Assembly (NCBI RefSeq): GCF_902686445.1
Contig: NC_062229.1
Coordinates: forward strand, 2,319,003 to 2,383,002
Direction: 5' to 3'
Origin: Sciurus carolinensis
Taxonomy: Eukaryota; Chordata; Mammalia; Rodentia; Sciuridae
Length of the DNA stretch: 64,000 bases
Shown: in pieces, positions 39,189 to 51,975 of the stretch
Layout of the letters: each line of letters starts with the position of its first letter
Numbering within the stretch: position 1 is the first letter of the stretch
Made by a program: the position numbers and the translations under genes
The notes under the pieces: model-generated
Told to the model about the DNA's origin: nothing
Seen by the model: the letters and a program-made list of their open reading frames with translations, nothing else
The model's database searches: none

Positions 39189-40520
39189 TGGAGCCTCCCA
39201 GGGCCCCCACAGAGGGACCGGGGTCCTGGACACCACCTCTCTGTCACTGTCCATAGAGGGTGGGTGGGATCCACCTGGCCTGCATGCAGCTGCTGGCTTT
39301 GCTGCCACCCAGCAGCAGGACAATCTTGATGAGCAGCTTTGCCTGCCTGAGCCTCAGTTTCCCCAACTGTGACACAGGGACATGCTGTCTCCTTCCGTCA
39401 CACTGTAGGGCTTTGTGAACTGTGAACCTGAAATACTTTTTATTAGATAATTTAACTAGAAAAGGGTCGTTGATGGAAGCAGAATCCCTCCTGTCTTAGT
39501 CCATTTTGTGCTCAAAGAACAGAACCCACAGAGGGGCCTGGGCGGGGCCAGTCCGTGCAGAATGGATGGAGGCCGGTGGCCCTTGCTTCTGGACGCTGGA
39601 AGTCTGTGGGCATGGTGGTGGCCTCCAGCGAGGGCCTCATGCTGTACCTGCCAGGGCAGAAGGTGGAAAGGCAGGGAAGCAGGAGGGTAAGAGCAGCAAG
39701 GGCCAAGCCTGCCCTTACCAGTCCACTCTCCAGACACATAACCCACCCCAGAGGTCACACATCAGTCCACTGAAGGGCAGAGCCCTCGAATCTGAATGCC
39801 CCTAACACTGCTGCACCGGCTTAGCTTTCCAACACTTGAACACTGGGGACACACCAGACCAGAGCCCCTCCATTCATTCAGGAAAGACCCAGAGAGGACT
39901 CAGCCCCAGGCCCAGCCCTTGAGATGAATCTGAGGTGAGAAAGATGCAGAAGGACACAGATGCAGGAAGCCACCACCCGGGGCCAGCCCTGGACCAGAGA
40001 CCAGGCCTGGGGAAGCCAAGGCGGGTGGCCAGGGTTCTGCCTGGAATGTGTCAGCAGAATCCTTCGGTTCAGGCTTGTTCCACTCCCTCCTCTAAGGTGG
40101 CCCAGACCTAAGCATCCCTATGGAAGGCTGAAAGAAGGACAAGAGGGTTCTGGGAAGATTTCTCCCAGGACCCTAAAGGGAGCCAGGCCCTGAAGGTCTG
40201 AGAAAATGCATGGGCTTCAGGTCTCAGCTCAAGAGCCCTGGTGGAGAGCCCCCCTCACCAGCTGGCCACCGCAGGCAGAGTAAGAACTCGGAAGACACCA
40301 ACGCCCTAATCTCTGGAACCTGTGAATGCGGTTCCTGCCACAACCAAAGGACCTCAAAGTATGGTTAAGATGAAACACCTTCCAAAAAATCAATGAAAAC
40401 TAAGGGGAGTGAGCCTGAATTATGTGGCTGCTCCCAGTACAGTCGCAAAGGCCCTCATAAGGTAGAGGGTAGGTGAAGTGCCAACGGAAGCAGGCTGGCA
40501 CAGTAGAGGCCGGGGACCTC
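39189..40520. other. EBI3-YJU2 intergenic region
   Basis: About 1.3 kb: the EBI3 3'UTR without a canonical poly(A) hexamer, then an ancient LTR-like stretch (about 39490-39870), then unique sequence up to the YJU2 CpG island. No gene recognised. Confidence 0.55.
39490..39875 (-). mobile_element. Probable ancient MaLR-type LTR remnant
   Basis: 'TCTTAGTCCATTTTGTGCTC' at one end and CCAACACTTGAACACTGGGG near the other, with AAGGGCAGAGCCCTCGAATC between, is the order seen in old MaLR-like LTRs read in reverse. Heavily diverged, non-coding; family assignment uncertain. Confidence 0.45.
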
Positions 40521-40529
40521 AAAGCCACC

Positions 40530-41249
40530 GCCTGCCCCTCGGCGCCTCCCCCGCACAACCACAAAGGCGCCGCGCTGCTCCACCACCAGGAGCTGGGGTC
40601 ACTCGCCAGGCACACCAGCCGCCCACCGCGCTCCAGGATCTCCCGCGGTCGCTCCCTCCACCGCCTGGCGGTCGGCGGGGCGCGGTCTCCGTCCCGCGGA
40701 AGGCGGTCACTTACGGCCAAACCCGGGGCCGCGGGGCAGCGCCCGCTCGCCGCGTCCGAGGCGGCGGGGGGCAGGGGCGCTGGCCCGCCGGCGCGCTCTC
40801 GGCGTCCCAGCCCCCGGGGACCGTCCCCAGGCCCTGCCGGGAGCACACTCCGGGTGGGCGCGGCAGGGCAGAGAAGGCGGAGCCACCTGGCCCCGGGCGA
40901 GCGCGCCTAACACGCTTGCCGAACTGAAGAAGCGACAGCGGTGTCGCCACGTCGCGCGGGGACAGAACCGCGCAGACGGCTCAGAGGGCGCAGCGCCTCC
41001 GCCCTCTTCTCGAATCAAGACCCAACCCAAAACCTTTCTTTCGCGCCACCGAAATTCGAACTGCGGGGGGAGGAGGGGGGACTCGAAGCTTGATAGGCTG
41101 GAGTCAGAGCCAATGAGAAAGGCGAGCTGTGTGGGCAGCAGTCAGGAATAGAAGCCGAAGGAAGTGACGTAAGCGGAAGTAAGAGACAGGTCCATAAAAA
41201 ACGAATCTAACCCGTTCTCTGGGACTAGCGTGACGAGTAGGAGGTAAAG
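40530..41249 (+). promoter_or_regulatory. YJU2: YJU2 CpG island and promoter
   Basis: CpG-dense from about 40530 to 41000, then a compact TATA-less promoter: a CCAAT box in GAGCCAATGAGA (near 41110), a CRE/ATF-type TGACGTAA (41165-41172) directly joined to an ETS-type GCGGAAGT (41173-41180), and the ATG 70 nt later at 41250. The start site probably lies around 41185-41225. The layout is that of a constitutively expressed housekeeping gene. Confidence 0.75.
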
Positions 41250-44200
41250 ATGTCGGAGCGGAAAGTTTTAAACGTACGTATTCGACGACCAGGGCTTTCT
41301 ACCTGGAGCGGGACATCGGGGAACTTCCGGGGGAGGCGGACTTCCTGTGATTTCCTTGTGGAACTTTTTTTCCTCTTCAACGGCCTTCCGAGGGGAGGGG
41401 CTTCCCAAACTCCTCCCAATCACCGTCCTCCGGGGGTGGGCCTTCGCTGAGTCTTTTCTTCCGGGCTAGGGTGTACCAACTCACCTTTGGGGGAGGAGCT
41501 TGTGATCATCCAATCCCTTCACTAGATTGGAGTTTCTGAGGGATTTATCCAATCACATTCTGCGTGGGCGGGGCCTTTTTTAACCTGGGTGAGACTGCCC
41601 TCTTGGTGGCTCTAGCCCGTCGTGGTCCTTGGAAGGGCTAGACTTTGCCACACTGACTTTGTAAGTGGGAGGCCATCCCAGGTTACTCAGTTTCCCCCCA
41701 TCTGTTGAGGGGACATCAGAAGTCTGTTAGCCCATGTAACACACCAATTTTTCCCCACCGTTGTGTCACCAAATCTGATTCCGGAGTAGCTGAAGCAGGG
41801 AAGGTTCCGTTTCCTCTTCTGTAAAATAGGCACATTTTACTCTCTCCTAGAATCTTTGCAAGGATTCCTCGAGGCGAGGGAAACAGGGCACTCTGTGGTG
41901 CTTGAGGTTCACTAGGTACCTGAGATCTCCAAACACGAAGTGCCTTATTTTCTGATTCTGCACTGGAGTTGTTTTTATAACCCAAACAGGCTGTCCTACT
42001 TCTCACCTCGGCTCCTGTGCAGAGAAGAGTTACAAGAGCAGGCATGAGCTGCCCTCCTTAGAAAGGTCTGCTGTGTGCAGTGACCCATGCCTGTAATCCC
42101 AGCGACTTGGGAGGCTGAGGCAGGAGGACGACAAATTGGAGGGCAGCCTGGGCAACTTGGCAAGATCCTGTCAAAGTCAAAAGCCTAGTGGGTGGTGGGG
42201 GTTTGTGCAGCTCAGAGGTGGAGCTCTGCCTAGCATGTGTGAGGCCTCGGAGGCCTTCCCCACATTGCAGAAAAAAAGGCACTAAGACAAAAAGACTGCT
42301 TGCCATGTTTTCTCTTGGCTGGTGTCTGGGGGCTTGAATTTCAGGATGGTGTCCTGATGAGAGTGGCTCTTGGTACCTGTGCTGTTTGTGCCAACAGTGT
42401 GGTTGGTGCTGAAGCCCTGGTGCTTTTCTGGGAGTCTAGAATCTTTGCACATGCCGGGAAGAAAGGTCTCTGTGACCGTCCCCAACACAACTGCACGTCT
42501 CTGGGAGACTCCCTGGTAGACTACATTTCATATATATTGTCATGACCCATTGGTGTCACTCTGTGCATCTTGAGACCCTGCTTGCAGAAGATTCTGGAAA
42601 CTTGTGTCTTCACCACCGGCTTGACCTCACCTCCAGGACCTTGGCTGATGATTCTTGGAATCCTTTGGTGTGATAAACCTCGGCAGTGGGGGCTGCATCC
42701 TGGGAGGACTCCCTGGCGTCCCCAGCCTGCGATGCTCTTGGGCCCGACGAGGCCCCCAGTCCCCTTGCTTTGCCCACAGCCTGCCTCCCATCGAAAGCAG
42801 CAGCCCTGACACTTTCTTCCTCTCTGCAGAAATACTACCCACCTGACTTTGACCCGTCAAAGATCCCCAAACTCAAGCTCCCCAAGGACCGGCAGTACGT
42901 GGTGCGGTTGATGGCCCCGTTCAACATGAGGTGAGTGTCCCTGCGTGCCCATACCATTCACAGACCCTGTGACACGTCCACAGAGCTGGCCCGCCCCAGG
43001 GTGCAGCCAGGTCCCCAGCCCTGGCTTGAACGCTGACCCGGTGAGCCAGCAGCTGCTCCATGCCTCCCTGCCCTTCCTTCAAGCCAGTCTGATCTCTTAA
43101 GCAGTAGCGAGCCCGCTTCGTCCGGCCCTCAGTGCGAGAGTGAGCACAGAGCGGGCCCTGCGCCTGCACTTGGGCTCCTCTGTCAGCCAGGCCTTTGCTG
43201 CCTTGGGGCCTCGCGGGAGCCACCATCTGTCTGAAGCTGTGGGCCGGCCTCGCCCCTCCTGTGTCCCACCAGCTCAGCCCTCCCCCATGACCTCCGTCAC
43301 CCTCCCAGGGCCCTCAAACCTTGACCTTTCTCCCCCTTTCAAATCACTGTGATTGACTCTGAATCACACAACGTTTGCCATCAGCGTACCTGAGGTCCCG
43401 CGCACCTGTCAGAGACACCTCTGGGGCAGTTGTGTTGTGGGCCTGTTCCTTTCTTGTCTCCTTCATTCATTCACTTCCTCCTTCAGCAGTCAGTTATTTT
43501 TCAGGCCCTGCCAGGTGCCCGTGTGTACCACGGGTGCTGGGTCACAGCCCTGGGGCCCGCCATCTCATGGGAAGTGCAGATGATAGGTCCTCAGGTGGAT
43601 GCACACAGGGCACGTGCGGACATGTCATCAGGCAAGAGAAGGAGTGACCGGCTGGGGTGTGGCAGGAGGGTCGCGTAGCTAGGGTCAGCAGAGAAATGTC
43701 AGAAGAAGCACCAGTGGAGTTGGGGGCTGAGGAAGAAGGTGTCATGGGCTGTGGGAAAGACCCTGAGGTGGGACCAAGATGGAGGTGCCTGTAGGAAGAC
43801 CAGGAGGCAGGTGTGCTGGGGCCAGGGAGCATAGGGCCTGAGCAGAAGCAGGGAAGGAAGGAGGCCAGGGGGCAGGAGCTCCATCAACCTCTGCATGGCG
43901 TCCTGGATGTCCCTGAGCACCAGGCTTGTTCCAGGAGGGTCAGGTAGGCCAACCTCCCCAGGCTGAGTGCTCCTAAGGAGGCAGCATGTGGTCAGAAGCC
44001 CCAGAGATGAGACGGGGACAGGAGCGTGCCGCTGGGGCCAGGAGGAGTCAGGCTGCCACAGCAGAGTTCCTGTGCCGCCCCAGGTGCAAGACCTGCGGAG
44101 AGTACATCTACAAGGGGAAGAAGTTCAACGCCCGCAAGGAGACGGTGCAGAACGAGGTCTACCTGGGCCTGCCCATCTTCCGGTTCTACATCAAGTGCAC

Positions 44201-47200
44201 CCGCTGCCTGGCGGAGATCACTTTCAAGGTAGGGCCAGCCGGGCCGGTCCGCCCTCCCCAGCCACCTGGGGAGGGGACCCTGGCGGTGTGGTACATGCAG
44301 CAGCAGCTGGCAGCAGCCTGGCAGGGGCTGCGAGGGGAGCCGGTGAGCTGGCGCCTGCTCGGGCGCCTTCCACGGGCTGCAGAGGCACCGTTTGCCCTGG
44401 TGCTACCTCCACATTTGGGGCGAGCCTGAGGGCTCGTGAACACTTGCTCTCCACACCTCTGCAGTGTCGAAGGCTTCGGTGGCTCTTTTGATGTTGTTGT
44501 TTGTTTGTTTGCCAGAAGCTTTGTTTTTCTGCAACTAAAAAACTTCTTTATTAAAATGAACAAGAAGTCCATTTTAAAAAATCATACATTTTAGTCTAGG
44601 CACGGTGGTCCACTCAGTGACTCGGGGACTCCTGTCCTTCCACTGCCCTGAGCAACTCAGTGGGACCTGGTCTCAAAATAAAAAATAAAAAGGGCAGGGT
44701 TGTGGCTCTGTGGTTGAGCGCCCCTGGGTTCAATCCCTGGTACTAAAAAAAAAGAAAAAGAAAAAGAAAAAATAGATTTTAACCTGAATCCAGTATGCAT
44801 ATGTGTTTCCAAGACCAACAGATCACTGGTCTCAACCCTTTATACCGAGGACACACTTACTGTTGGGCGCGTGGACATGGGCTAGAGCAGAATCCAGACA
44901 GCACTGCGGGAAAAGGCTCCAGCAGTTGCTCTGCGGCTGCCTGCCCAGCCAGGCCCCGTGCAGAGGGGCAGACGCTCATGACGTTTGCTTACACCCTTAA
45001 AACAATGTTTCTAGGCAAGCCAGGCACAGTGACACACTCCCACAATACCAGCCCCTCAGGAGGCTGAGGCAGGAGGATGGCAAGTTCCAGGCCAGCCTCA
45101 GCAACTTAGCAAGACCTGGTCTCAAATAAAATAAAAAGGGCTGGGATGTGGCTCAGAGATTGAGTGTCTGGCTGGATTCCCTCCCCAGGGCTGCCGAAAC
45201 CTTTTTTCCTAGGCACCCACACACGTGTAGAGATGACTCTCTTCCTCTGTACTCCTAGATCTACAGGAAAGTCATAAGGTAGCCAGGCAGCTCCTGTCCA
45301 CCCCACCTGCTGCCCTAGCATCAGCGTCTCCCTAGCCGGGGTACATCTGTCCCAGGAAGACACCAACAGGGACGTCACCATGCGCCACATCAGACACTGG
45401 GTGTGGATTTCAGCGTCTGCTCCAGGGTTGGTCCTGGAGGCTGCACACTGTATTCATACTTGCCGGTGGGACTCACACCCAGGACAGTGTCGCACACGCA
45501 TGCAGGGAAGGGGAACACACTGGGCGGAGGTCTGGAGACGGGTCTGCACACGTGCCAAGGGCAGAGAGCAGAGGGCGGAGGTGAGGAGGAAGGTCAGGGA
45601 AGGGTCGAGCCCCAGCCGGGGAGTTGGGCCTGTGCACAGACTGGACTAGAAAGGAAGCACCACAGCCGCCAAAGCAATAAGGCAGGAAAAAGAAAAAGAC
45701 GGAGAAGAGCTGAAACCTGTGAGGGGGACCAGGCTGCCCTGCTGTCTGCACCCGGAGCAGAGTGACTCTGCCGCTTGCTCCACAGACAGACCCCGAGAAC
45801 ACGGACTACACCATGGAGCACGGAGCCACCAGGAACTTCCAGGCCGAGAAGCTGCTGGAGGAGGAGGAGAAGCGAGTGCAGAAGGAGCGGGAGGATGAGG
45901 AGCTGAACAACCCCATGAAGGTGAGCCTGCCCCGCGGGCGGATGTCCCCGACGTCCCCTGGGGTTCCCGATTCTCACGCTCTGTAGCGCCTGGCCCGCGA
46001 CAAGGAGGGTCCTCCTCCCTTGGCCCACACTGGTGCCACTGTCCTCACCCAGGGGCTGCTCTGGAGGGGCCTGGTCTGTCACCCTGCCCCTCAAATCTAG
46101 TCTAGAGTCAGGGCACTGTGGAGTGGGGGTGCCAGGCAGGGAAGGGACGGGGCCCTGGGAGCCAGGAGAGGCCCAGCGCACGGCCTCCGCCCTGGAGGAC
46201 CCGAGCTCTGCCCACACCTGGAGGCGACTGAAGCGGGCCCTGCAGCCCGCGTCCAGCCAGTGAGGCCCCTCGAGATGACGTGGGGACGCCTGACCACTCA
46301 AACCAGGAGGCCGTGGGCCTGCCCTGTCGGGGCCCCGAGTCACCTCAAGTGGCCGCCAGCCCGTCGGCCCCGCTCCTCAAGCAGGGCAGAAGGAAAGCCC
46401 GGCCTCCGTGAGCTCGGGAGGCCGTGGGTCCGCTCTGGGCCTCTGTCCCTGTTAGTAAGTCGGGGTTGACGACTCTGCCCTGAGGCTGGGGGCCCAGGGA
46501 GTCCCTGCTGGAATCCTGGGGGAGCAGGACGCACAGTCAGCGCCCCGGCTGTCACTAGGGTGGTGCTGGCTCCTCAGAAGGCGCCACCTGGGGTCTGGGG
46601 GACTCAGCGGGGGAGACAGGCTCAGCAGGGGCACAGACCCCTCCCACCCAGCACTGCAAAGAGAGTGACTCACCGTCCGTTGGATGTCCGTCTGCTGTTT
46701 CCCCATCCCCCACGCCCCACCCTGGGCCCTGTCCGTTCCTAGACCCCTGCCCACATCAGCAGCCTCAGCAGCCATGGAAACGGACCCTGGCGCGGGTTTG
46801 CTGTGGGCCTGGGGCTGCCCAGGGCCATCTCTGGCCTGGAGTCACTTCTGACTGATGGCAGGGTGATCCCTGGGATCAGCCACTCATGCCACAGAATGAG
46901 CCACCTAGCTTAGCAGCTCCGGGCAGCAAGCACTTGGCCTCACCTCAGTTTCTGAGACGCCAGAGTCCCGAATCCCCGGGGGCTCAGCTGGGTGGCCCTG
47001 GCTCAGGGTCTCTCACAAGGCTGCAGTCAAGCCATTGGCCACTAGGGTGGAGGGGCCTGTGCCCTGCTGACTGTTTTGTGGCTGTGGGTGCGGGCCCTCG
47101 GCACCCCGTCCCGGGGCAGCATTCTGGCACTGCTTGGCCTTCCCCACCACCGGCCGCAGCCCCCAGAGCAAACCATCCCATCCTCTGCTCAGGAGCCACG

Positions 47201-50200
47201 TCACTTCCACCATGTCCTGTCAGGTGCCAGTCAGTGTTCTGCTCATGCCTCGGGGGAGAGACCCAGGAGGAATGTGTGGACAGTCTTCACCCACCTGGTG
47301 GCCAACTCCAGAGGGCAGACCTGGCCAGGCCACACAGCCAGGAAGCACCCAGGCAGCGTCCACAGCCCGGTCTACTGACCGCAAAGTCACCTCTCTGACC
47401 TGGGGCAGCTGACCTCGCCTCCCTGAGCCCCTTTTCTTTCATGCTATTTGGGAACCTTAGCCCAGTGCCACGGAGCAGGTGCTGGTTGGTCGTTTACAGC
47501 TTGTCCCAGGATGGTGCCAGGCCGGGATCAGGCTTCTCTGGAGCTGGGCCCTGTCCACCCTCTGCCGAGTGCTCAGCTCCCAGCTGCACATGGCTTCTGG
47601 CCGTCATTCCCTCCCGAGCCGAGCCGCAGGGTTCCCAGGGCGTGGGCTCAGCAGGGGCCTCCTGGGAGGAGGGAGGTGCCCAGGGTGGCAACCCCAGGGC
47701 AGGGGACACAGCCCTGAGCCGCCTCCGGTGCCCCCAGGTGTTGGAGAACCGCACCAAGGACTCCAAGCTGGAGATGGAGGTGCTGGAGAACCTGCAGGAG
47801 CTGAAGGACCTGAACCAGCGGCAGGCGCACGTGGACTTCGAGGCCATGCTGCGGCGGCACCGCCTGTCCGAGGAGGAGCGTCGGCAGCGGCAGCAGGAGG
47901 AGGACGAGCGGGAGACGGCGTGAGCCCCGGCCCCTCCCGGGACCTGCCCTGCAAGCCCACCTCACTGTCCCCGTGTCGGTCTTTGAGGTCCTCGAGACTG
48001 CGCAGGCCCAGCGGTCGCCGGGGTCCCCTTGGCCATGGGTCCTCTGGTGCTGGGCAGGTGCTGCCCCAGCAGGCCACCTGAGCAGAGCGCAGCCAGCTGC
48101 TGGAAACGGTGCCGGGGAGCTGGGGCACCAGGCTGGGCTTCCAGAATCGTCTAGGGGGTCACTCAGTTCTCCCCACAGTGCTGGGTGCAAGAGTGGAATG
48201 TCACCGCAGGCTCTGGGTCCCTCAGGTCCGGCCAGGTGTGCCAGCCTCCCAGGCCCCAGGGGAGAGCAGGTCCTGCTGCACCCATGGCTTAGGCCAGGAG
48301 CCCCCGTGGGCAGGGGAGCCCCACGCCAGGCCCCAGCCACATTCTGGGGTCACAGCTGCAGGCCTTCTTGGTCAATGCCCATCCCACTGACCACTCTGGC
48401 ACTTCCTGGAGCCAACTCCTTTGCCAGCCACTCCTGTCCTACTGATCCTGTCTTCTGTCCCCTGGCCTTGGGTGGGCTCAGAGCATAGCAGTGCTTGATG
48501 GCACCTGGGGCACACTGTACTCCGCGACAGCGATCTGCCTTTCCAGCACCTGGCCACCTCCCTACTGCCCTGGCAACCGGTATGGTCCTCAGCAGGGTCC
48601 AGGGGCTGAGGTCAGGGTCCCAGACAGTCCCGAATGGTCCGTGACCAGGGTTGTAGTCCAGACCTGGCTACAGCGCCCAGGCACCCGGCCCCTGGCCCTC
48701 AGTGAAGCAGGAGGAGCGAGTTGCTTAAAACGTCATCTGTGTGCACGTCTCCTCTCGGGAAAGGAGAGTAGGGCCCGCGCCGCCCGCAGGGGTGCCAGTA
48801 CTGTCCCTGTAGATGTCCCCAAGCCTGTGGCCTCCCGCAGGGCCTTGCTGGAGGAAGCTCGGAGGCGGAGGCTGCTGGAGGACTCTGACTCGGAGGACGA
48901 GGCTACGCCCACCGCGCCCCGGCCCGCGCCCCGGCCGGCGCCCACCGCCATCCTGCACGAGGTGGGTACAACGGGACGGAGACACCAGCAGCCCGACTGC
49001 CCCCGACGGCTAGGCCCTTGGCCCTGCACGTGCTCCTGCTGCCTAGATCCTATGTGGGGCGACCGCTGGCCACGCCGGGCTCGGGATCGGGCCTGCCGTG
49101 CCCACCCCGCCACGCCTGCTAGACTCGGGGCAGAGTGAACCCTGGTTCTGCTCACGTGCCCATCCCCGGGCGGTCCAGGACTGCCAGGGCGCCTGTCCCT
49201 GCTCTGTGGGCCCAGCTGCCCTCAGCACCGCCTTCCAGCCGGGGGTGACGAGCCTCCTGCGGACTCGGTGTGGCCTGCCAGGGTCCCCTCACGTTCCCCC
49301 GGCCAGAACCTGGCCTGGAGGCTGGGATTCAGCTCACACCCCAGGAGGCCCTGGGCTCGTCCTCAGCACCAGGAGAGCAAAGCGCTTTGGCCACGACGGC
49401 TGGTCCCCTCCTGCCACCCGCCCGCCCCTGCCCATCTCTGTGCCCTCCTGCCTCCCGCCACGCTGCCCCAGCACCTGCAGAAGTGCTGTCCCCGCCGAGG
49501 CCTCGGGAGGTGCTGCGCCACCTGTGCTCACGCCCGCCTGCCCTCGCCCCTCGCCCACTGCACCCCAGCCGCAGCCCCACAGGGCCCTCAGCCCCAGGGC
49601 CGCCCCTCGTTCCCCTTCCTGCCCCCGTGCTCCTCCCCATTCTCACTCAGCCTTCCAGAGCAGCAGAGCAGCATGGAGACCGGAGCCCCCACGTGGCTGG
49701 GGACACGGCCCACAGGCAGTAGCAGGGACGGTGGGCGCCGACAGGCAGTGTCCCTGCAGCCGCAGGAGGGGTGCTCGAGTCGGGCATTGAGGGACGCGCA
49801 GGAGCCCACCAGGCAGGGAGGGGCGGGGCGGGACGCGAGGGATGGCGGAGAGCGAGACACACAGCCCGGGCCACAGGGAGCCACGGGAAGCCACAGTGCA
49901 GACCAGGGTGAGCCGCAGCTGTCAGGTGACGGAGACCCCTCCAGCAGCAGGTCCAGCAGGGCTCGGCTGGGGGCAGGGGCAGAGAGGGCTGGCCTGGGGC
50001 AGACCACTCATGTCTGGTCACCCCACAGGCCCCAAAGGCCAAGAGGAAGGCAGAGACCCTGGGCAGCAGGGCCCAGCTGTCGGGCCTGGTTGTGGTGAAG
50101 AAGACCAAGACTGAGACGGACGGGCGCTCGGGGCGGGGACCCGCACCCAGCCCAGGTGAGGCCCCCGAGCCGCGCCCTGCCTCCCGTGGCCACCCTCGGG

Positions 50201-51123
50201 CTTCTAGAAGCTCCATGGGCCAGCCCCGGGGACGGGGGAAGGGAGGGGTGCTTTCACGCACGAGGAGGAGGCCCCTCAGGGCCGAGGCTGCTGGGCAGGA
50301 GGACCGTCCGTCCCTGCGCTCACACGCGGAGTCCAGGTCGCAGTCGCCACGAGCCCAACCCTGGGGCCGCCACCCGTCCTCCAGTGTCACGACCCGGGTT
50401 GGTGCCTGGGGTCTCCACCTGGGGACCCTGGCGGGGTCCGTGCCTGCGAGGGAGGGTGGCGGGTGAGAGCCCGTCCTGGGGCTGAGCCCCCGGCTGCCTG
50501 CTCACCTGGCCTCGTCCAGGGACGCCCACCAGCCTGGTCCTGTCCCTCAGAATTCACCTGGAGGGCTGCAGAGCGCTCAGGCCCTGGGCCGGATCCTGAG
50601 CACCACGTGTGAATACGAAGTCTACTGACAACTAGAAAATATTTTAAAGAATCGTTTTTAAAACACTCAAGTAGAAATGCTGACTGGCAGGCCCACAGGC
50701 TGGTGGGGAGCTGCTGGGCGTCCCTGCTGGCCGTCCAGGCGCCCTGAGCCACGTGGCCTGTGCCCCGCGGCCCCCTCTGCCAGATGCCAGGGGCCTTCCT
50801 GGAGCCACGCAGCCGGGCCGGTGGGGGGTCCACTGTGGACTGGAGCCCCCCCGCCGCGGGGCACTTCACGTCCAGGGCACGTGGGCCCCGGCGCAGACCC
50901 GCAGCAGGCCCCCGGCCCTCCGCACGGGCTGGGCCACTCACACCTCTGCCCCAGAGCTCCCTGTCCGGCTCTCCAGGACGGTGGGTGCTGAACCTCTCCT
51001 CTCCGCACAGGCGCCCCGGAGAGCGAGAAGACTGCAGACCCTGCAGCCCGAGCACCTGGCGCCTCCTCCCTGAGCCAGCTGGGCGCGTATGGGGACAGTG
51101 GAGACAGCGATGGCAGCGACTGA
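41250..51123 (+). CDS. YJU2: YJU2 (CCDC94), spliceosome step-one factor
   Basis: Eight coding exons: 41250-41273, 42830-42930, 44084-44228, 45786-45920, 47738-47919, 48841-48961, 50029-50155 and 51011-51123 (TGA). Continuous frame, 315 aa (human 323). YJU2 (CWC16 family) joins the activated spliceosome and promotes branching, the first step of splicing, by contacting the branch helix and 5' splice site. The first 130 residues are nearly the human sequence: [20 protein letters not shown], then a zinc-binding pair C43-x-x-C46 and C80-x-x-C83, then [20 protein letters not shown]. After that comes an acidic/basic coiled coil (exons 4-5), a DSDSEDE acidic patch (exon 6), and a poorly conserved basic and Ser/Pro/Gly tail (exons 7-8) ending GDSDGSD. 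All introns are GT-AG. The variable tail accounts for the length difference. Confidence 0.97.
42062..42285 (+). repeat. B1-dID-type dimeric SINE
   Basis: 'CCATGCCTGTAATCCCAGCG', 'GGGAGGCTGAGGCAGGAGGA' and a diverged ID half with 'CAGCTCAGAGGTGGAGCTCT'. YJU2 intron 1. Confidence 0.85.
43490..43930 (-). mobile_element. Possible LINE-2 fragment (antisense)
   Basis: 'CAGGCCCTGCCAGGTGCCCG' onward, with a GAGCATAGGGCCTGAGCAGA-type segment, resembles the reverse complement of the L2 3' region. Very diverged; YJU2 intron 2. Confidence 0.35.
44593..44778 (+). repeat. B1-dID-type dimeric SINE with A-rich tail
   Basis: Shortened B1 half, 'GGTTGTGGCTCTGTGGTTGA', 'CCCCTGGGTTCAATCCCTGG', then an (AAAAAG)n tail to about 44775. 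YJU2 intron 3. Confidence 0.85.
45015..45200 (+). repeat. B1-dID-type dimeric SINE
   Basis: 'GCCAGGCACAGTGACACACT', 'CAGGAGGCTGAGGCAGGAGG', 'GGGATGTGGCTCAGAGATTG'. YJU2 intron 3. Confidence 0.9.
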
Positions 51124-51480
51124 GCGCGCCACCCAGGCCGAGGGGCATCACCGCTCTGCTTCAGCCATGCCCGAGGCAGGAGGCCAGGGCCGGGCCTCCC
51201 CACGACGTGAGCCCTGAGCAGCAAGCACCAGCCTCGCCCAGGCCAAGTGCCCGCGGTGCTCCGGGGACTCGGCTTCTCTGCCGTCCGCAGCGGCTCGGCA
51301 GCACCCCAGCCCCAACTCCTTCCCACCTGACACGGGGTCCAAGGGTTGAGCCTCCTGCAGCAGGCCAGTTCCGCACGGCCTCCTGCCCACTTGCTGGACC
51401 GTCCTGGAGACGTCGGCCATGTCCTGAGCCTGTTCTTCCCTACTTGGCTCCATCCCTCCCCCACAAGACTGTCTAGAACC

Positions 51481-51486
51481 AATAAA
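51481..51486 (+). terminator. YJU2: Poly(A) signal AATAAA of YJU2
   Basis: Canonical AATAAA 357 nt after the YJU2 stop codon; cleavage expected near 51505. Confidence 0.85.
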
Positions 51487-51604
51487 AGGGCCTAGCCTCA
51501 CTGGCCAGGCACCCTTAGGAGGGGATTTGGGCTGAGGCCTCAGCACCAAGCTGAGAGTTTGGGGCTTTGCAACCACAGTGCAGCATTGTTTGTGCCAGAA
51601 TTCA

Positions 51605-51975
51605 GCCACTTAGTCTATTTTCATCTATAACACAGTGCCTGAGGTTGGGTCCTTTATAAAGAAAGAAGGTTTATGTAGCTCACAGTTCCTGGAGATTCCC
51701 AGGCATGGTGCTGGTATTGGCTGGGCTCTGGCAAGGGTGCCCTTGACTGCATCACCTGGCATGTGGCATCGCGTGTGGCGGGAATATGTGCCAGAGGGAT
51801 AGGTCACACGGTGAGACAGGAAGCAGGGGTGGGGAGGGACAGGCTCACTCTTGTGACCCAGGTTTTCGAGAACTAACGGGTCCTGTGAGAAGACCTCATT
51901 CCTTCCAAGGACAGCAGCCCTGTGACCAGCCACCTCCCTCTTCCCTGCCCGGGAAGCTTCCAGCACGTGAGCCAC
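51605..51975 (-). mobile_element. Probable MaLR-type LTR remnant (antisense)
   Basis: 'CTTAGTCTATTTTCATCTAT', 'CTTTATAAAGAAAGAAGGTT', 'GCTCACAGTTCCTGGAG', then 'AGAACTAACGGGTCCTGTGA' give the order of an old MaLR-class LTR read in reverse. Non-coding; subfamily uncertain. Confidence 0.5.

Noticed and set aside
42300..42690. Possible intronic snoRNA in YJU2 intron 1 (TGATGA-like words near 42355 and 42647)
   Set aside because: No matched D box and terminal stem could be found at the right spacing, and no H/ACA hairpins were evident.
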